A DNA stretch of 64,000 bases, taken from contig NZ_CP162553.1 of the NCBI RefSeq assembly GCF_040939785.1, positions 4,607,001 through 4,671,000 of the forward strand, read 5' to 3'. Below, piece after piece: positions 24,511 through 31,945 of the stretch (positions are counted from its first letter, which is position 1; each line of letters opens with the position of its first letter). This stretch comes from Bradyrhizobium lupini (lineage in GTDB: Bacteria; Pseudomonadota; Alphaproteobacteria; Rhizobiales; Xanthobacteraceae). The notes beneath the pieces are model-generated. The model made no database searches. It was not told the DNA's origin and saw only the letters and a list, made by a program, of their open reading frames with translations. Made by a program: the position numbers and the translations under genes.

Positions 24511-25035
24511 CTATTTCAGTTCCGTATTCGCGACCGGAAGGATGGAGGCGACGTGCCAGCCGTCCGCATCCTGAACGTAGGTCTGGCTGATCAGAAACGT
24601 ATTTTGTTGTGGCGGCTTGCCCGGAAGGCCGCGCGTAAAGACGATCGGCACGAGGATCTGCATGATCTCGTTCGAGATCACGGCAACGCGGAATTTCGAC
24701 ATGTCGGGTTCGAGGTGCCAGGTGCCCTCGTAATAGGTCTTGAAGCGTTCGGCGACCTCATCGCGACCGCGCGTCTCGATGTTTCTGGCAAACAACAGCG
24801 TTCCGGGTGAATTCAGGAGCATGGCCTTCATGGCGTCCGCATCATGCGCATTCTGCGCCGCGATGAATTTCTCGAAGATGGTTCGTGCTTCGGCATCATT
24901 TGCGGCAGCCTGCGCGCCTCCGGCCGGCCAGAACGTTGCGGCGAGAAACAGCGCTGCGGCAAACGCCGCAACTTGAGGGCGCCGTGAAAACACTCGTGGC
25001 GTGAAATTGCCTGAAGGCATTTTGGGTCGGATCAT
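24511..25035 (-). CDS. exported SnoaL/NTF2-like domain protein
   Basis: The 174-residue product has a signal peptide or N-terminal anchor (about residues 18-44, FAAALFLAATFWPAGGAQA). An NTF2-like cone domain follows: DAEARTIFEKFIAAQNAHDADAM-type start, LLFARNIETRGRDEVAERF in the middle and QTYVQDADGWHVASILPV at the end. This fold appears in DUF4440/SnoaL-like proteins with varied or no catalytic roles, so no function is assigned. I prefer the ATG at 25035, five bases after an AGAGG site, over a GTG two codons earlier. Confidence 0.75.
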   Translation of the reverse strand: MIRPKMPSGNFTPRVFSRRPQVAAFAAALFLAATFWPAGGAQAAANDAEARTIFEKFIAAQNAHDADAMKAMLLNSPGTLLFARNIETRGRDEVAERFKTYYEGTWHLEPDMSKFRVAVISNEIMQILVPIVFTRGLPGKPPQQNTFLISQTYVQDADGWHVASILPVANTELK

Positions 25036-25251
25036 GGTCACCTCTGGTCATTTGCCGGCGGAATTTGAATGGTGAGCGTCATACCATTGTGGCCAGGTCG
25101 ATGTTTTCAGGATTGCACGATCGGCGATGACCCCGACATCACGGAAACGTAGACTTCCGGATGCCACGGGACCAGGCAAGCAAACCCTCGCCGCGAGCAG
25201 CGAGTTGAGTTATCGTCTTGTGGTGTGAAGTAACCCGGATGAAGGTTGCCC

Positions 25252-25737
25252 ATGAGCGTGTCCGTCATCGAGCAGGCAAAGATCCAGGCGCAGGTGCTGG
25301 TGCCCCTGGTTAAGGCGTTGCAGGCCGAACTCGGCGAGGCGCGCGCCAATGCATTGGTGCGCAAGGCGCTTGGCGACCTCTATCGCGGCTTCGGCGAGGA
25401 ATTCTGGAAGGCAAAGAACAGCACGAACAACGAAGCCGATCTCGGCAAGGCCGTCGCGTCGGCGTTCAAGACCTATGCCCGAGACGACGCGCTCGCCTAT
25501 GACATCATCGAGCAGACCCAGGACGCCTTTGCGTTCGACGTGACGCGATGCGCCTATGCCGAGTTCTACAAGGCGCTGGGCGAGCCGGAGCTCGGTTTCC
25601 TGCTGGTCTGCACCGCCGACTTCGCGACCGCTGATGGATTTGGCGCCGACGTCAGGCTCACGCGCACGCAAACCATCATGCAAGGCGCGTCCCATTGCGA
25701 TTTCCGCTACTGGCGCGACGAGCGCGGATCAAAATGA
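25252..25737 (+). CDS. L-2-amino-thiazoline-4-carboxylic acid hydrolase-like protein
   Basis: This 161-residue soluble protein ends in EFYKALGEPELGFLLVCTAD, LTRTQTIMQGASHCDFRYW. This is the conserved block of the ATC-hydrolase family, named for bacterial conversion of aminothiazoline carboxylate to S-carbamoyl-cysteine. Most family members are uncharacterised and often act in other pathways, so the name marks a family rather than a proven reaction. The ATG follows an AAGG site by eight bases. Its TGA overlaps the ATG of the next small gene. Confidence 0.75.
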   Translation: MSVSVIEQAKIQAQVLVPLVKALQAELGEARANALVRKALGDLYRGFGEEFWKAKNSTNNEADLGKAVASAFKTYARDDALAYDIIEQTQDAFAFDVTRCAYAEFYKALGEPELGFLLVCTADFATADGFGADVRLTRTQTIMQGASHCDFRYWRDERGSK

Positions 25738-25994
25738 AGGGAATGCGGGTGATGCGGGCGAGCTATGTTGCCCTGATGGTGCTGGCGCTGATGTCGTCGC
25801 GCGCCGCTGCTGCGGTCATCGACTGGCAGGCCGAACTGCAGCGCTGCCGCGCATTGCGCGAAAGCGTGGCGCCGCTGCTTCAGGCCGGCGAGGGCATCTC
25901 GGCCGTCGGCCGCTCCAACAGATCCATCCGCCGCTGCATCTGGATCCAGCGCATCGCGGTGCGCAGGAAGATTCCCGGCGCGGAGGTTTGGTAG
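25734..25994 (+). CDS. small exported basic protein, translationally coupled
   Basis: Start and upstream stop share the tetranucleotide ATGA, which implies coupled translation with the ATC-hydrolase-like gene. The 86 residues begin with a signal-like segment (MRASYVALMVLALMSSRAAA). A short mature part follows with two Cys (RCRALRESVAPLLQAG, RRCIWIQRIAVRRKI) that could form a disulfide in the periplasm. I do not recognise a family. Alternative starts at internal ATGs would shorten only the leader. Confidence 0.5.
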   Translation: MKGMRVMRASYVALMVLALMSSRAAAAVIDWQAELQRCRALRESVAPLLQAGEGISAVGRSNRSIRRCIWIQRIAVRRKIPGAEVW

Positions 25995-26029
25995 CGTAGC
26001 TAGTCATGCAGCGCTGCTGTCTCACACTC

Positions 26030-26109
26030 CGTCATTGCGAGCGCAACGAAGCAATCCAGACTGTTTCCGCGGAGGGATTCTGGATTGCTTGGCCGCGCTC
26101 GCAATGACG
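26030..26109. repeat. interspersed palindromic repeat, family B copy 2
   Basis: It has the same outer arms (CGTCATTGCGAG, CTCGCAATGACG) and inner arms as the copies at 3792 and 58775, with a different loop. Confidence 0.85.
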
Positions 26110-26129
26110 ATGTGGAAGCAGCAACGTGT

Positions 26130-26231
26130 TCAGCTCATCGCCTTCACGATGGAGATTCCGATACCGAGCTCCTCGTGGAACTTACGCACCAGCGCGGCCT
26201 GCCAGCTCTCGCCGAACTCGATCCTCGCCGC
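26130..26231 (-). pseudogene. remnant of a Nudix hydrolase gene
   Basis: On the minus strand the in-frame peptide RIEFGESWQAALVRKFHEEL continues GIGI and stops soon after. It matches most of the Nudix box (G-x5-E-x7-REUxEExGU) with Lys in place of one Glu. No start and no upstream half of the domain can be found, so only a short 3' fragment of a MutT/Nudix gene survives between the repeat and the RidA gene. Confidence 0.5.
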
Positions 26232-26389
26232 CGATCGCGACGACGCGGATGTGCGAATGAAGGCGCCATGTGGTCATGAGGGATCGTTATCGTGCACCAC
26301 CTCGGTGCAATGCGCAGCTTGATCCGCGACTCCCCGCCTGCCATTGTCCGCCCACCCACGCCAGCGAGAAATGAAGGCAGGTTATCGAG

Positions 26390-26812
26390 ATGAGCAGCGT
26401 GAACAAACCAGGCGGCAACTACTTGCCCGTCATCATCCATAGTGGAATTGCGTATGTCAGTGGTCAGTTGCCGCGTCGCGGCGAAGAGCTGCTGTACTCA
26501 GGCAAGGTCGGCGCAGGTGTCGATGTCGCCGCCGCACAGGGGGCGGCAGCCCTCTGCGCAGATCTCTGCATTTCGGCCATCAATCACGCAACAGGTGGAG
26601 AGGACAAGATCGTCCACGTCTTGCAGCTCGTTGGATACATCGCCTCGGCCCCTGGATTCACTCAGCAATCGCAAGTCATGAACGGCGCTTCCGACCGGTT
26701 GATCGAGCGCCTAGGCGATCGCGGTCGTCACACGCGTACATCTGTCGGCGTCGCCGAGTTGCCGCGGGGTGCACCGGTCGAGCTGAGTATGATTGCCGCT
26801 GTTCGGTCGTAG
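26390..26812 (+). CDS. RidA/YjgF-family protein
   Basis: The 140-residue protein has the family pattern YLPVIIHSGIAYVSGQLPR near the start and VGVAELPRGAPVELSMIAAV at the end. RidA proteins hydrolyse reactive imine/enamine intermediates from PLP enzymes; this one resembles the YER057c/YjgF subgroup I relatives, for which activity is less certain. The ribosome site is weak (AGG about 10 bases before ATG). It stands alone, convergent with the enolase-superfamily gene. Confidence 0.85.
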   Translation: MSSVNKPGGNYLPVIIHSGIAYVSGQLPRRGEELLYSGKVGAGVDVAAAQGAAALCADLCISAINHATGGEDKIVHVLQLVGYIASAPGFTQQSQVMNGASDRLIERLGDRGRHTRTSVGVAELPRGAPVELSMIAAVRS

Positions 26813-26880
26813 GAAGGCATGCCGTTCGCTGATCGTCAGCTTCGACGTTCGCACTTCGATACGTCGCGACGACACGCGGT

Positions 26881-27972
26881 CTATTCGACCAGATACTTCT
26901 TCACCGCAGCCTCGTCCCACGCGATCCCGTTGCCGGGCTCCTCGTTCGGCAGGGCAAAGCCGTCCTTGATGATCAGCCGCGTTGAAAGCACTGCGTCGGC
27001 CCAGTCGACATATTCGAGCCAATGCGCGGTCGGCGTCACGCACAAAAGATGCGCGCTGACTTCCGAGAACAGATGCGTCGACATCTCGATCCCGGCGGCA
27101 TGCGCCAGCGCGGCGGCGCGCAGCCAGCCGGTGACGCCGCCGATGCGCTGCACGTCGGGCATCACGTAGTCGCAGGCTTCCGCTGAGAGCGCGGTCTGCA
27201 TCGCGAAGGCGCTGTCGAAATTCTCGCCGATCTGGACCGGCGTGCGCAGCGCATCCGCGATGCGGGCGTTACCCTCATAATCGTCGTGACGGATCGGCTC
27301 CTCGATCCAGGTCAGGCCCTCATCGTCGAGCATCTCGCCACGGCGGATCGCCTCGGTGGCCGTCAGCGCCTGGTTATAGTCGCACATCAAGGTCACGTCG
27401 TCGCCGACGGCCTTGCGCACCGCGCGCACCACCTTCAGGTCTTCCCGTGCATCGGGACGGCCGACGCGGATCTTTGCGGCCTGAAAGCCCTCGGCCAGCA
27501 GCTTGTGGGCTTCCTCCACCGCGGCACCCGCCGGCATGATGCCGAGCCCCTTCGAATTGTAGGCCCTGACCGGTCTCGGCGCGCCGCCGAGCAGCCGCGC
27601 TAGCGGCAGGCCGCGTGCGCGCGCCAGTGCGTCCCATGCCGCCATGTCGATGCCGGATTGTGCCAGCCGCTGCAGGCCGGCGAGCCCCAGCAGGGTGAAG
27701 CGCTGGGTCAGCTTGCGCTCGATCTCGAACGGTAGCAGCTCGTCGCCCGCAAGCAGCTCCGACATTTCCGCGACCATCGCCGTCAACGGCTTCAAGGCCG
27801 ATGGCGTGATCGAGAACAGATAGGCGTGCCCCTGGACGCCCTGGTCGGTCTCGCAGTCGATCAGCACCAGCGGTGCCTTTGCGACAGCCCCGGTCGAGGT
27901 CTGGAGCGGGAGGTTCATCGGCACGATGACGGAGCGCGCATTGAAGCGCTTGATGCAGATGGTCTCGGTCAT
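26881..27972 (-). CDS. mandelate racemase/muconate lactonizing-type enolase-superfamily enzyme
   Basis: This 363-residue enzyme has an N-terminal capping domain and a TIM barrel. Catalytic elements are visible: AAKIRVG (base Lys), CDYNQAL, WIEEPI and GENFD (three metal ligands), then MPDVQRIGGVTG and MSTHLFSEVS with the Asp-His pair of mandelate racemase. It should abstract the proton next to a carboxylate. The substrate could be mandelate, an acid sugar or another alpha-hydroxy acid. The AGGAG site 8-12 bases before the ATG at 27972 fixes the start. Confidence 0.88.
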   Translation of the reverse strand: MTETICIKRFNARSVIVPMNLPLQTSTGAVAKAPLVLIDCETDQGVQGHAYLFSITPSALKPLTAMVAEMSELLAGDELLPFEIERKLTQRFTLLGLAGLQRLAQSGIDMAAWDALARARGLPLARLLGGAPRPVRAYNSKGLGIMPAGAAVEEAHKLLAEGFQAAKIRVGRPDAREDLKVVRAVRKAVGDDVTLMCDYNQALTATEAIRRGEMLDDEGLTWIEEPIRHDDYEGNARIADALRTPVQIGENFDSAFAMQTALSAEACDYVMPDVQRIGGVTGWLRAAALAHAAGIEMSTHLFSEVSAHLLCVTPTAHWLEYVDWADAVLSTRLIIKDGFALPNEEPGNGIAWDEAAVKKYLVE

Positions 27973-28150
27973 TTGGTGGATCTCCTGGCGGAGTGAATGC
28001 AGATTAATGCCGATCTTAAACATTCGCCATGAAACGAAAAGCCGCTTGGCGCGACCACCATAAAATGGGGTTGCGCGGGAGCGCGTTTATTGGCTCTGTT
28101 CCGCAAATCCCCCGAGTTCGAGACAAGAACGCTCATCACGGAGCCAACGA

Positions 28151-29713
28151 GTGAAGCAAGAGATCTCCGAAGAACAGCGCAAGAGCGGCATCCTGACCGG
28201 TGCCGCGATCGCCTTCCTGCTGCTCGCCCTGCCGCTCGCGGTGTGGCTGGACCTGACCGAACTCAGCAAGACCGCGCTGCGCCGGCAGGCGATCGACCTG
28301 AATTCGGTGATCACGAGCGTGCGCAGCTACTACGCGACCAACGTGGTCGGGCGCATCATCGCCAATCCGAACGGTACGACCAGGGTGATTCACAACTACG
28401 AATCCATCCCCGGCGCGATCCCGATCCCGGCGACATTGTCGCTGGAGCTAGGGCGGGTGATCGGGGCGCAGCAGGAAAACATCACCTACCGTTTCGTCTC
28501 GGACTTCCCGTTCCAGAACCGCGCCCCGCACCAGCTCGACAAGTTCGAGAAGGCCGCGCTCGAATCGCTTCGCAACGATCCCGAGCAGAAGATCGTCGAG
28601 ACCGAGACCTCGCTGTTCAACGACAAGGTCCGGCTGATCGCTCCGGTGACGATGGGCCCGGCCTGCGTCAGCTGCCACAACAGTCACCCCGAGAGCCCGA
28701 AGAAGGACTGGAAGGTCGGTGACGTCAGAGGCATCCAGGAGGTGATCATCGCCCAGCCGATCGCCGCCAACATCTTCTCGTTCAAGTTCCTGTTGGCCTA
28801 TTTCCTGATCGCCGCCGGCAGCGGCCTGTCGTTCCTCTCGCTGCAGCGCCGCCAGGCGAGCCGCATCAAGGGCATGAACAAGGAGCTCGAATCCACCAAC
28901 GACTTCCTGGCTTCGCTATCGATGAAAATCTCGCGCTACATCCCGCCGCAGGTCTACAAGAGCATCTTCTCCGGCCAGAAGGACGTTACCATCCACACCG
29001 AGCGCAAGAAGCTCACCATCTTCTTCTCCGACATCCAGAATTTCACCGCGACGGCGGAGCGGCTGCAGCCGGAGTTGCTGACCCAGCTCCTCAACGAATA
29101 TTTCACCGAGATGTCGGCGGTCGCCCACGAATTTGGCGGCACCATCGACAAGTTCATCGGGGATGCCATGCTGATCTTCTTCGGCGACCCCGAGACCAAA
29201 GGCGACCGCGCCGACGCGCAGGCCTGTCTCCAGATGGCCTGGCGCATGCAGCACCGGCTCACCGAGCTCAATGCGAAATGGCGCGCCTCCGGCATCGAGC
29301 TGCCGTTCAAGGCCCGCATGGGCATCAATTCCGGCTATTGCAATGTCGGCAATTTCGGCAGCAGCGATCGCATGGACTACACCATCATCGGCGCGGAGGC
29401 GAACCTCGCCGCGCGCCTGCAATCGATCGCCGAGCCCGGCGGCATCGTGCTGAGCTACGAGACCTTCGCGCTGGTCAGCGACATCGTCCGCGCCCACGCG
29501 CTGCCCGCGATCACGATGAAGGGCATCAGCCGCGAAATCATTCCCTATTCGGTCGACGCGCTGAACGACGCGGCCGCCGAAAGGAGCGGGATCATCACCG
29601 AGCGAGCGCCGGGGCTGGAGCTGTATCTCGACCCCGCCGTGGTCAAATCCGGCGACGCGGCGCGGGTGCGCTCGCTGCTGGAGAATGCGCTGGCCTCTCT
29701 GAACCCGGCGTGA
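28151..29713 (+). CDS. membrane adenylate/guanylate cyclase with DUF3365 heme-type sensor domain
   Basis: The protein (520 aa, GTG start after GGAG) has two membrane helices, at about 15-35 and 205-228. They enclose a periplasmic DUF3365 (Tll0287-like) domain with a heme-binding CVSCHNSHP motif near residue 171. The cytoplasmic class III cyclase domain (about 270-470) contains metal ligands in FFSDIQNFT and DKFIGDAMLIFFG and the GINSGYCNVGNFGS and YTIIGAEANLAARLQ blocks. It probably senses redox state, gas or small ligands through heme c and makes cAMP or cGMP. Family membership is firm, the signal is inference. Confidence 0.9.
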   Translation: MKQEISEEQRKSGILTGAAIAFLLLALPLAVWLDLTELSKTALRRQAIDLNSVITSVRSYYATNVVGRIIANPNGTTRVIHNYESIPGAIPIPATLSLELGRVIGAQQENITYRFVSDFPFQNRAPHQLDKFEKAALESLRNDPEQKIVETETSLFNDKVRLIAPVTMGPACVSCHNSHPESPKKDWKVGDVRGIQEVIIAQPIAANIFSFKFLLAYFLIAAGSGLSFLSLQRRQASRIKGMNKELESTNDFLASLSMKISRYIPPQVYKSIFSGQKDVTIHTERKKLTIFFSDIQNFTATAERLQPELLTQLLNEYFTEMSAVAHEFGGTIDKFIGDAMLIFFGDPETKGDRADAQACLQMAWRMQHRLTELNAKWRASGIELPFKARMGINSGYCNVGNFGSSDRMDYTIIGAEANLAARLQSIAEPGGIVLSYETFALVSDIVRAHALPAITMKGISREIIPYSVDALNDAAAERSGIITERAPGLELYLDPAVVKSGDAARVRSLLENALASLNPA

Positions 29714-29758
29714 GGAGCACGCGCGTTGCCGTCTCTCATTGAGAGAGTGTGCCGTGTG

Positions 29759-29919
29759 GCACCCCCTCCCTAGCCCTCCCCCACAAGGAGGGAGGGAAAC
29801 ACATCTTTAACGTGGCGACTTTGTCCAACTTCGCGGAAAGTCGATCATGGTGCGACGCTGCTCCGTTCTCCGCTCGGCTCCCTCCCCCTTGTGGGGGAGG
29901 GCGGGGGAGAGGGGTAGCC
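29759..29919. repeat. inverted-repeat element, family E
   Basis: CCCTCCCCCACAAGGAGGGAGGG and CTCCCCCTTGTGGGGGAGGG arms flank about 95 bases in the gap between two convergent genes. Part of its right tail (GAGAGGGGTAGCCCAGC...) recurs imperfectly near 38620, which may be a degenerate copy. Confidence 0.65.
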
Positions 29920-29944
29920 CAGCAATAGGTGGGCCCGAGTCAAC

Positions 29945-31168
29945 TCACCGCGCCGCGCCTTCCGTGAAGGCGGTTTCGATCACGTCGCCGAAGGGTTGCC
30001 AGGAGCGGCCGTCGAACTGGACCAGCCGCATCTGCCGGATCGGCAGGTAGCTGTTCGGCGAGGTGTTCATCCTGATGTTGGGCAGGGCGACCGAAGGCTG
30101 ATAATTCCTCAGCGAAGCCGCCTGACGCATGATGTTCTCGCGCGAGAGGTCGTCGCCGCATTGCTTCAGCACCTGCGTCAGCGCCTCTGCCGCGGCGTAG
30201 CCATAGAGCGCGGCGCTGCTGTTGGTGCTTTCGTCGTGATGGTATTTGTCCATGAAAGTGAACCAGTCCTTCATGGCGGGATCGTCTTTCCAGGCGGGAT
30301 CGCTCGGATCCTTGAGGAAAGCCGCCGAGATCACGCCAGAGGAATTCTCCAGGCCTGCGGGCGCCATCGCATTGGCGATCGAGGCGGAGGCGTCGTTGAC
30401 GATGAAGACCGGGCGCCATTTCATTGCCGCCGCCAGCTTGATCACCTTGGACGCCGTCGACGGTACACCGAGAAAGACGAAGATATCGGCGCCGGCGCGC
30501 TTGAGGATCGAGACGTGTCCGTCGAGATGCTCATCGGCAATGTCGAAGGCGATGTCGACGAGGACGAGACGGTTCAGATCGCCAAGACCTTCCTCCATGC
30601 CCTTGAGAAGCGCACGCCCGAACTGGTCGTTCTGCCAGAGCACCACGATCTTCTTCCTGGGATAATAGGCCTGGAGATAGTTGGCGTAGATGCGCCCCTC
30701 CGACCGGAACGACGGCTGCCAGCCCATGGTCCAGGGAAACGCCTTGGCCTGGCTCAGCTCCTCGTCGCCGGAGGCGACGAACAGTTGTGGGATCTTCTTC
30801 GCGTTCAGATACCAGCGCGTGGCGAGATTACCGGGCGTGCCGAACGATCCGAACATCAAATGCACGTCGTCCGTCTCGACCAGATTGCGCGTCAGCTCCA
30901 GCGCGGTCGTCGGATCGGAATTGTCATCGCGCGTGATGAAGCGGATCTTGCGGCCGTTGATGCCGCCGCGCGCGTTGACCATGTCGAAATAGGCCGCTTC
31001 CGCCTGGCCGATGGCGCCGAATTCGGACAGCGGTCCCGAATACGGCATGACATTGCCGATACGGATTTCGTTGTCGGCGGTGGGTTGATCGGCGCGCTCC
31101 TGCGACATCGCCCCGAGCGATGCCAGGGCAACCATCAACACGAACAGCATCCTGCCGGAGACGCGCAT
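29945..31168 (-). CDS. ABC-type branched-chain amino-acid-like substrate-binding protein
   Basis: An exported 407-residue receptor of the LivK class. A signal peptide (MRVSGRMLFVLMVALASLGAMS) precedes IRIGNVMPYSGPLSEFGAIG, the first strand of this family. VHLMFGSFGTPGNLA and VLWQNDQFGRALLKG mark the two lobes. No permease or ATPase genes adjoin it, so it either works with a distant transporter or serves a sensory role. It lies between the cyclase gene and a broken copy of that gene's tail. Confidence 0.9.
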   Translation of the reverse strand: MRVSGRMLFVLMVALASLGAMSQERADQPTADNEIRIGNVMPYSGPLSEFGAIGQAEAAYFDMVNARGGINGRKIRFITRDDNSDPTTALELTRNLVETDDVHLMFGSFGTPGNLATRWYLNAKKIPQLFVASGDEELSQAKAFPWTMGWQPSFRSEGRIYANYLQAYYPRKKIVVLWQNDQFGRALLKGMEEGLGDLNRLVLVDIAFDIADEHLDGHVSILKRAGADIFVFLGVPSTASKVIKLAAAMKWRPVFIVNDASASIANAMAPAGLENSSGVISAAFLKDPSDPAWKDDPAMKDWFTFMDKYHHDESTNSSAALYGYAAAEALTQVLKQCGDDLSRENIMRQAASLRNYQPSVALPNIRMNTSPNSYLPIRQMRLVQFDGRSWQPFGDVIETAFTEGAAR

Positions 31169-31600
31169 GCCCGATACCTTGACGTTGGCCCCTCATCGAG
31201 GTCGGCTCAATCCGCACCAAGGCTGCTTGATCTAGGTCAAGCGTTTGTCAAAGCTGTGGCGCGGTGCGCAGCTGGAGGGCCGGACGAAACGGCAGGCGTG
31301 CTGACGCGCCGAGTGTGGCGCGCCGCTAGGGCAGCCCGCGGACATTGGACTCCATCTCGACCCGGCGGTCGTGAAATCGGGCGATATAGCGCGGGTGCGC
31401 TCGCTGTTCCGCACTCGTCCGATGAAAAATGAACCGATCTGTGAAAGATCATGTTTGGGATAGCGGGCCGTAATTTGGATGGTGGTCAATATTGACCGGT
31501 GGCGGCAGAGCTCTCGGTTCCATGATGGTCCATCACCGCCCGCATCGGCGCCCATCGGTGACTGAGAGTATCGCGCTCCCGCCGGATTCAGGCGAGCCTC
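31169..31600. other. gene-poor stretch of about 430 bases with one gene remnant
   Basis: The only recognisable item is the cyclase-tail fragment annotated separately. The rest has no frame with convincing codon use, no hairpin with a T-run, and no repeat shared with the other families. Confidence 0.5.
31347..31412 (+). pseudogene. fragment of a cyclase 3' end, duplicate of 29614-29683
   Basis: Translated in frame it gives LHLDPAVVKSGDIARVRSLF. The C-terminus of the heme-sensor cyclase reads LYLDPAVVKSGDAARVRSLL, which is 17 of 20 identical. Nothing of the cyclase catalytic domain remains upstream. The copy points the same way as the intact gene and lies on the other side of the LivK-type gene, which suggests a duplicated cyclase that was later deleted. 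Confidence 0.7.
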
Positions 31601-31807
31601 ATGGCCATTCAGCGACCACCTTGTCCTACATGCCGGATAACAACGACGCTGGCGCGCATCACGCCAAGCTCCGCCGGTTCTGAGATTTGGACCTTCGAAT
31701 GTCCCGCTTGCGATTTCGTCGACCAGATCGCGGTCGTGCTGGTCGACCCAATGAGATCGTCTGATACCTTGGCTTGGTTTCAGGGCGAATTGCGGGCGCC
31801 TACATAG
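31601..31807 (+). CDS. small zinc-ribbon-like protein
   Basis: This 68-residue protein starts MAIQRPPCPTCRITTTLARI and has a second pair in TFECPACDFVDQI, giving a C-x2-C...C-x2-C arrangement able to bind zinc. It resembles short conserved rhizobial proteins of unknown role. It lies alone between remnants and the polysaccharide operon. No strong ribosome site precedes the ATG, so expression is uncertain. Confidence 0.65.
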   Translation: MAIQRPPCPTCRITTTLARITPSSAGSEIWTFECPACDFVDQIAVVLVDPMRSSDTLAWFQGELRAPT

Positions 31808-31945
31808 GGCGCGCGCTACCTGGAACGAACGAGCGCCGAAGGCCTGGACGTAGGCATTGGTCGAGAAGAACCGGTTGCAGCGCTCGGCTTGGCAACGACG
31901 GTGACGTTCAGCGAGCTTGGTGCTGCGCTTCATCAGCAGAGGTAG

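Noticed and set aside
31232..31933. Minus-strand frame beginning MKRSTKLAERHRRCQAERC
   Set aside because: It crosses a gene remnant and a real small gene on the other strand, with no family match and erratic composition.
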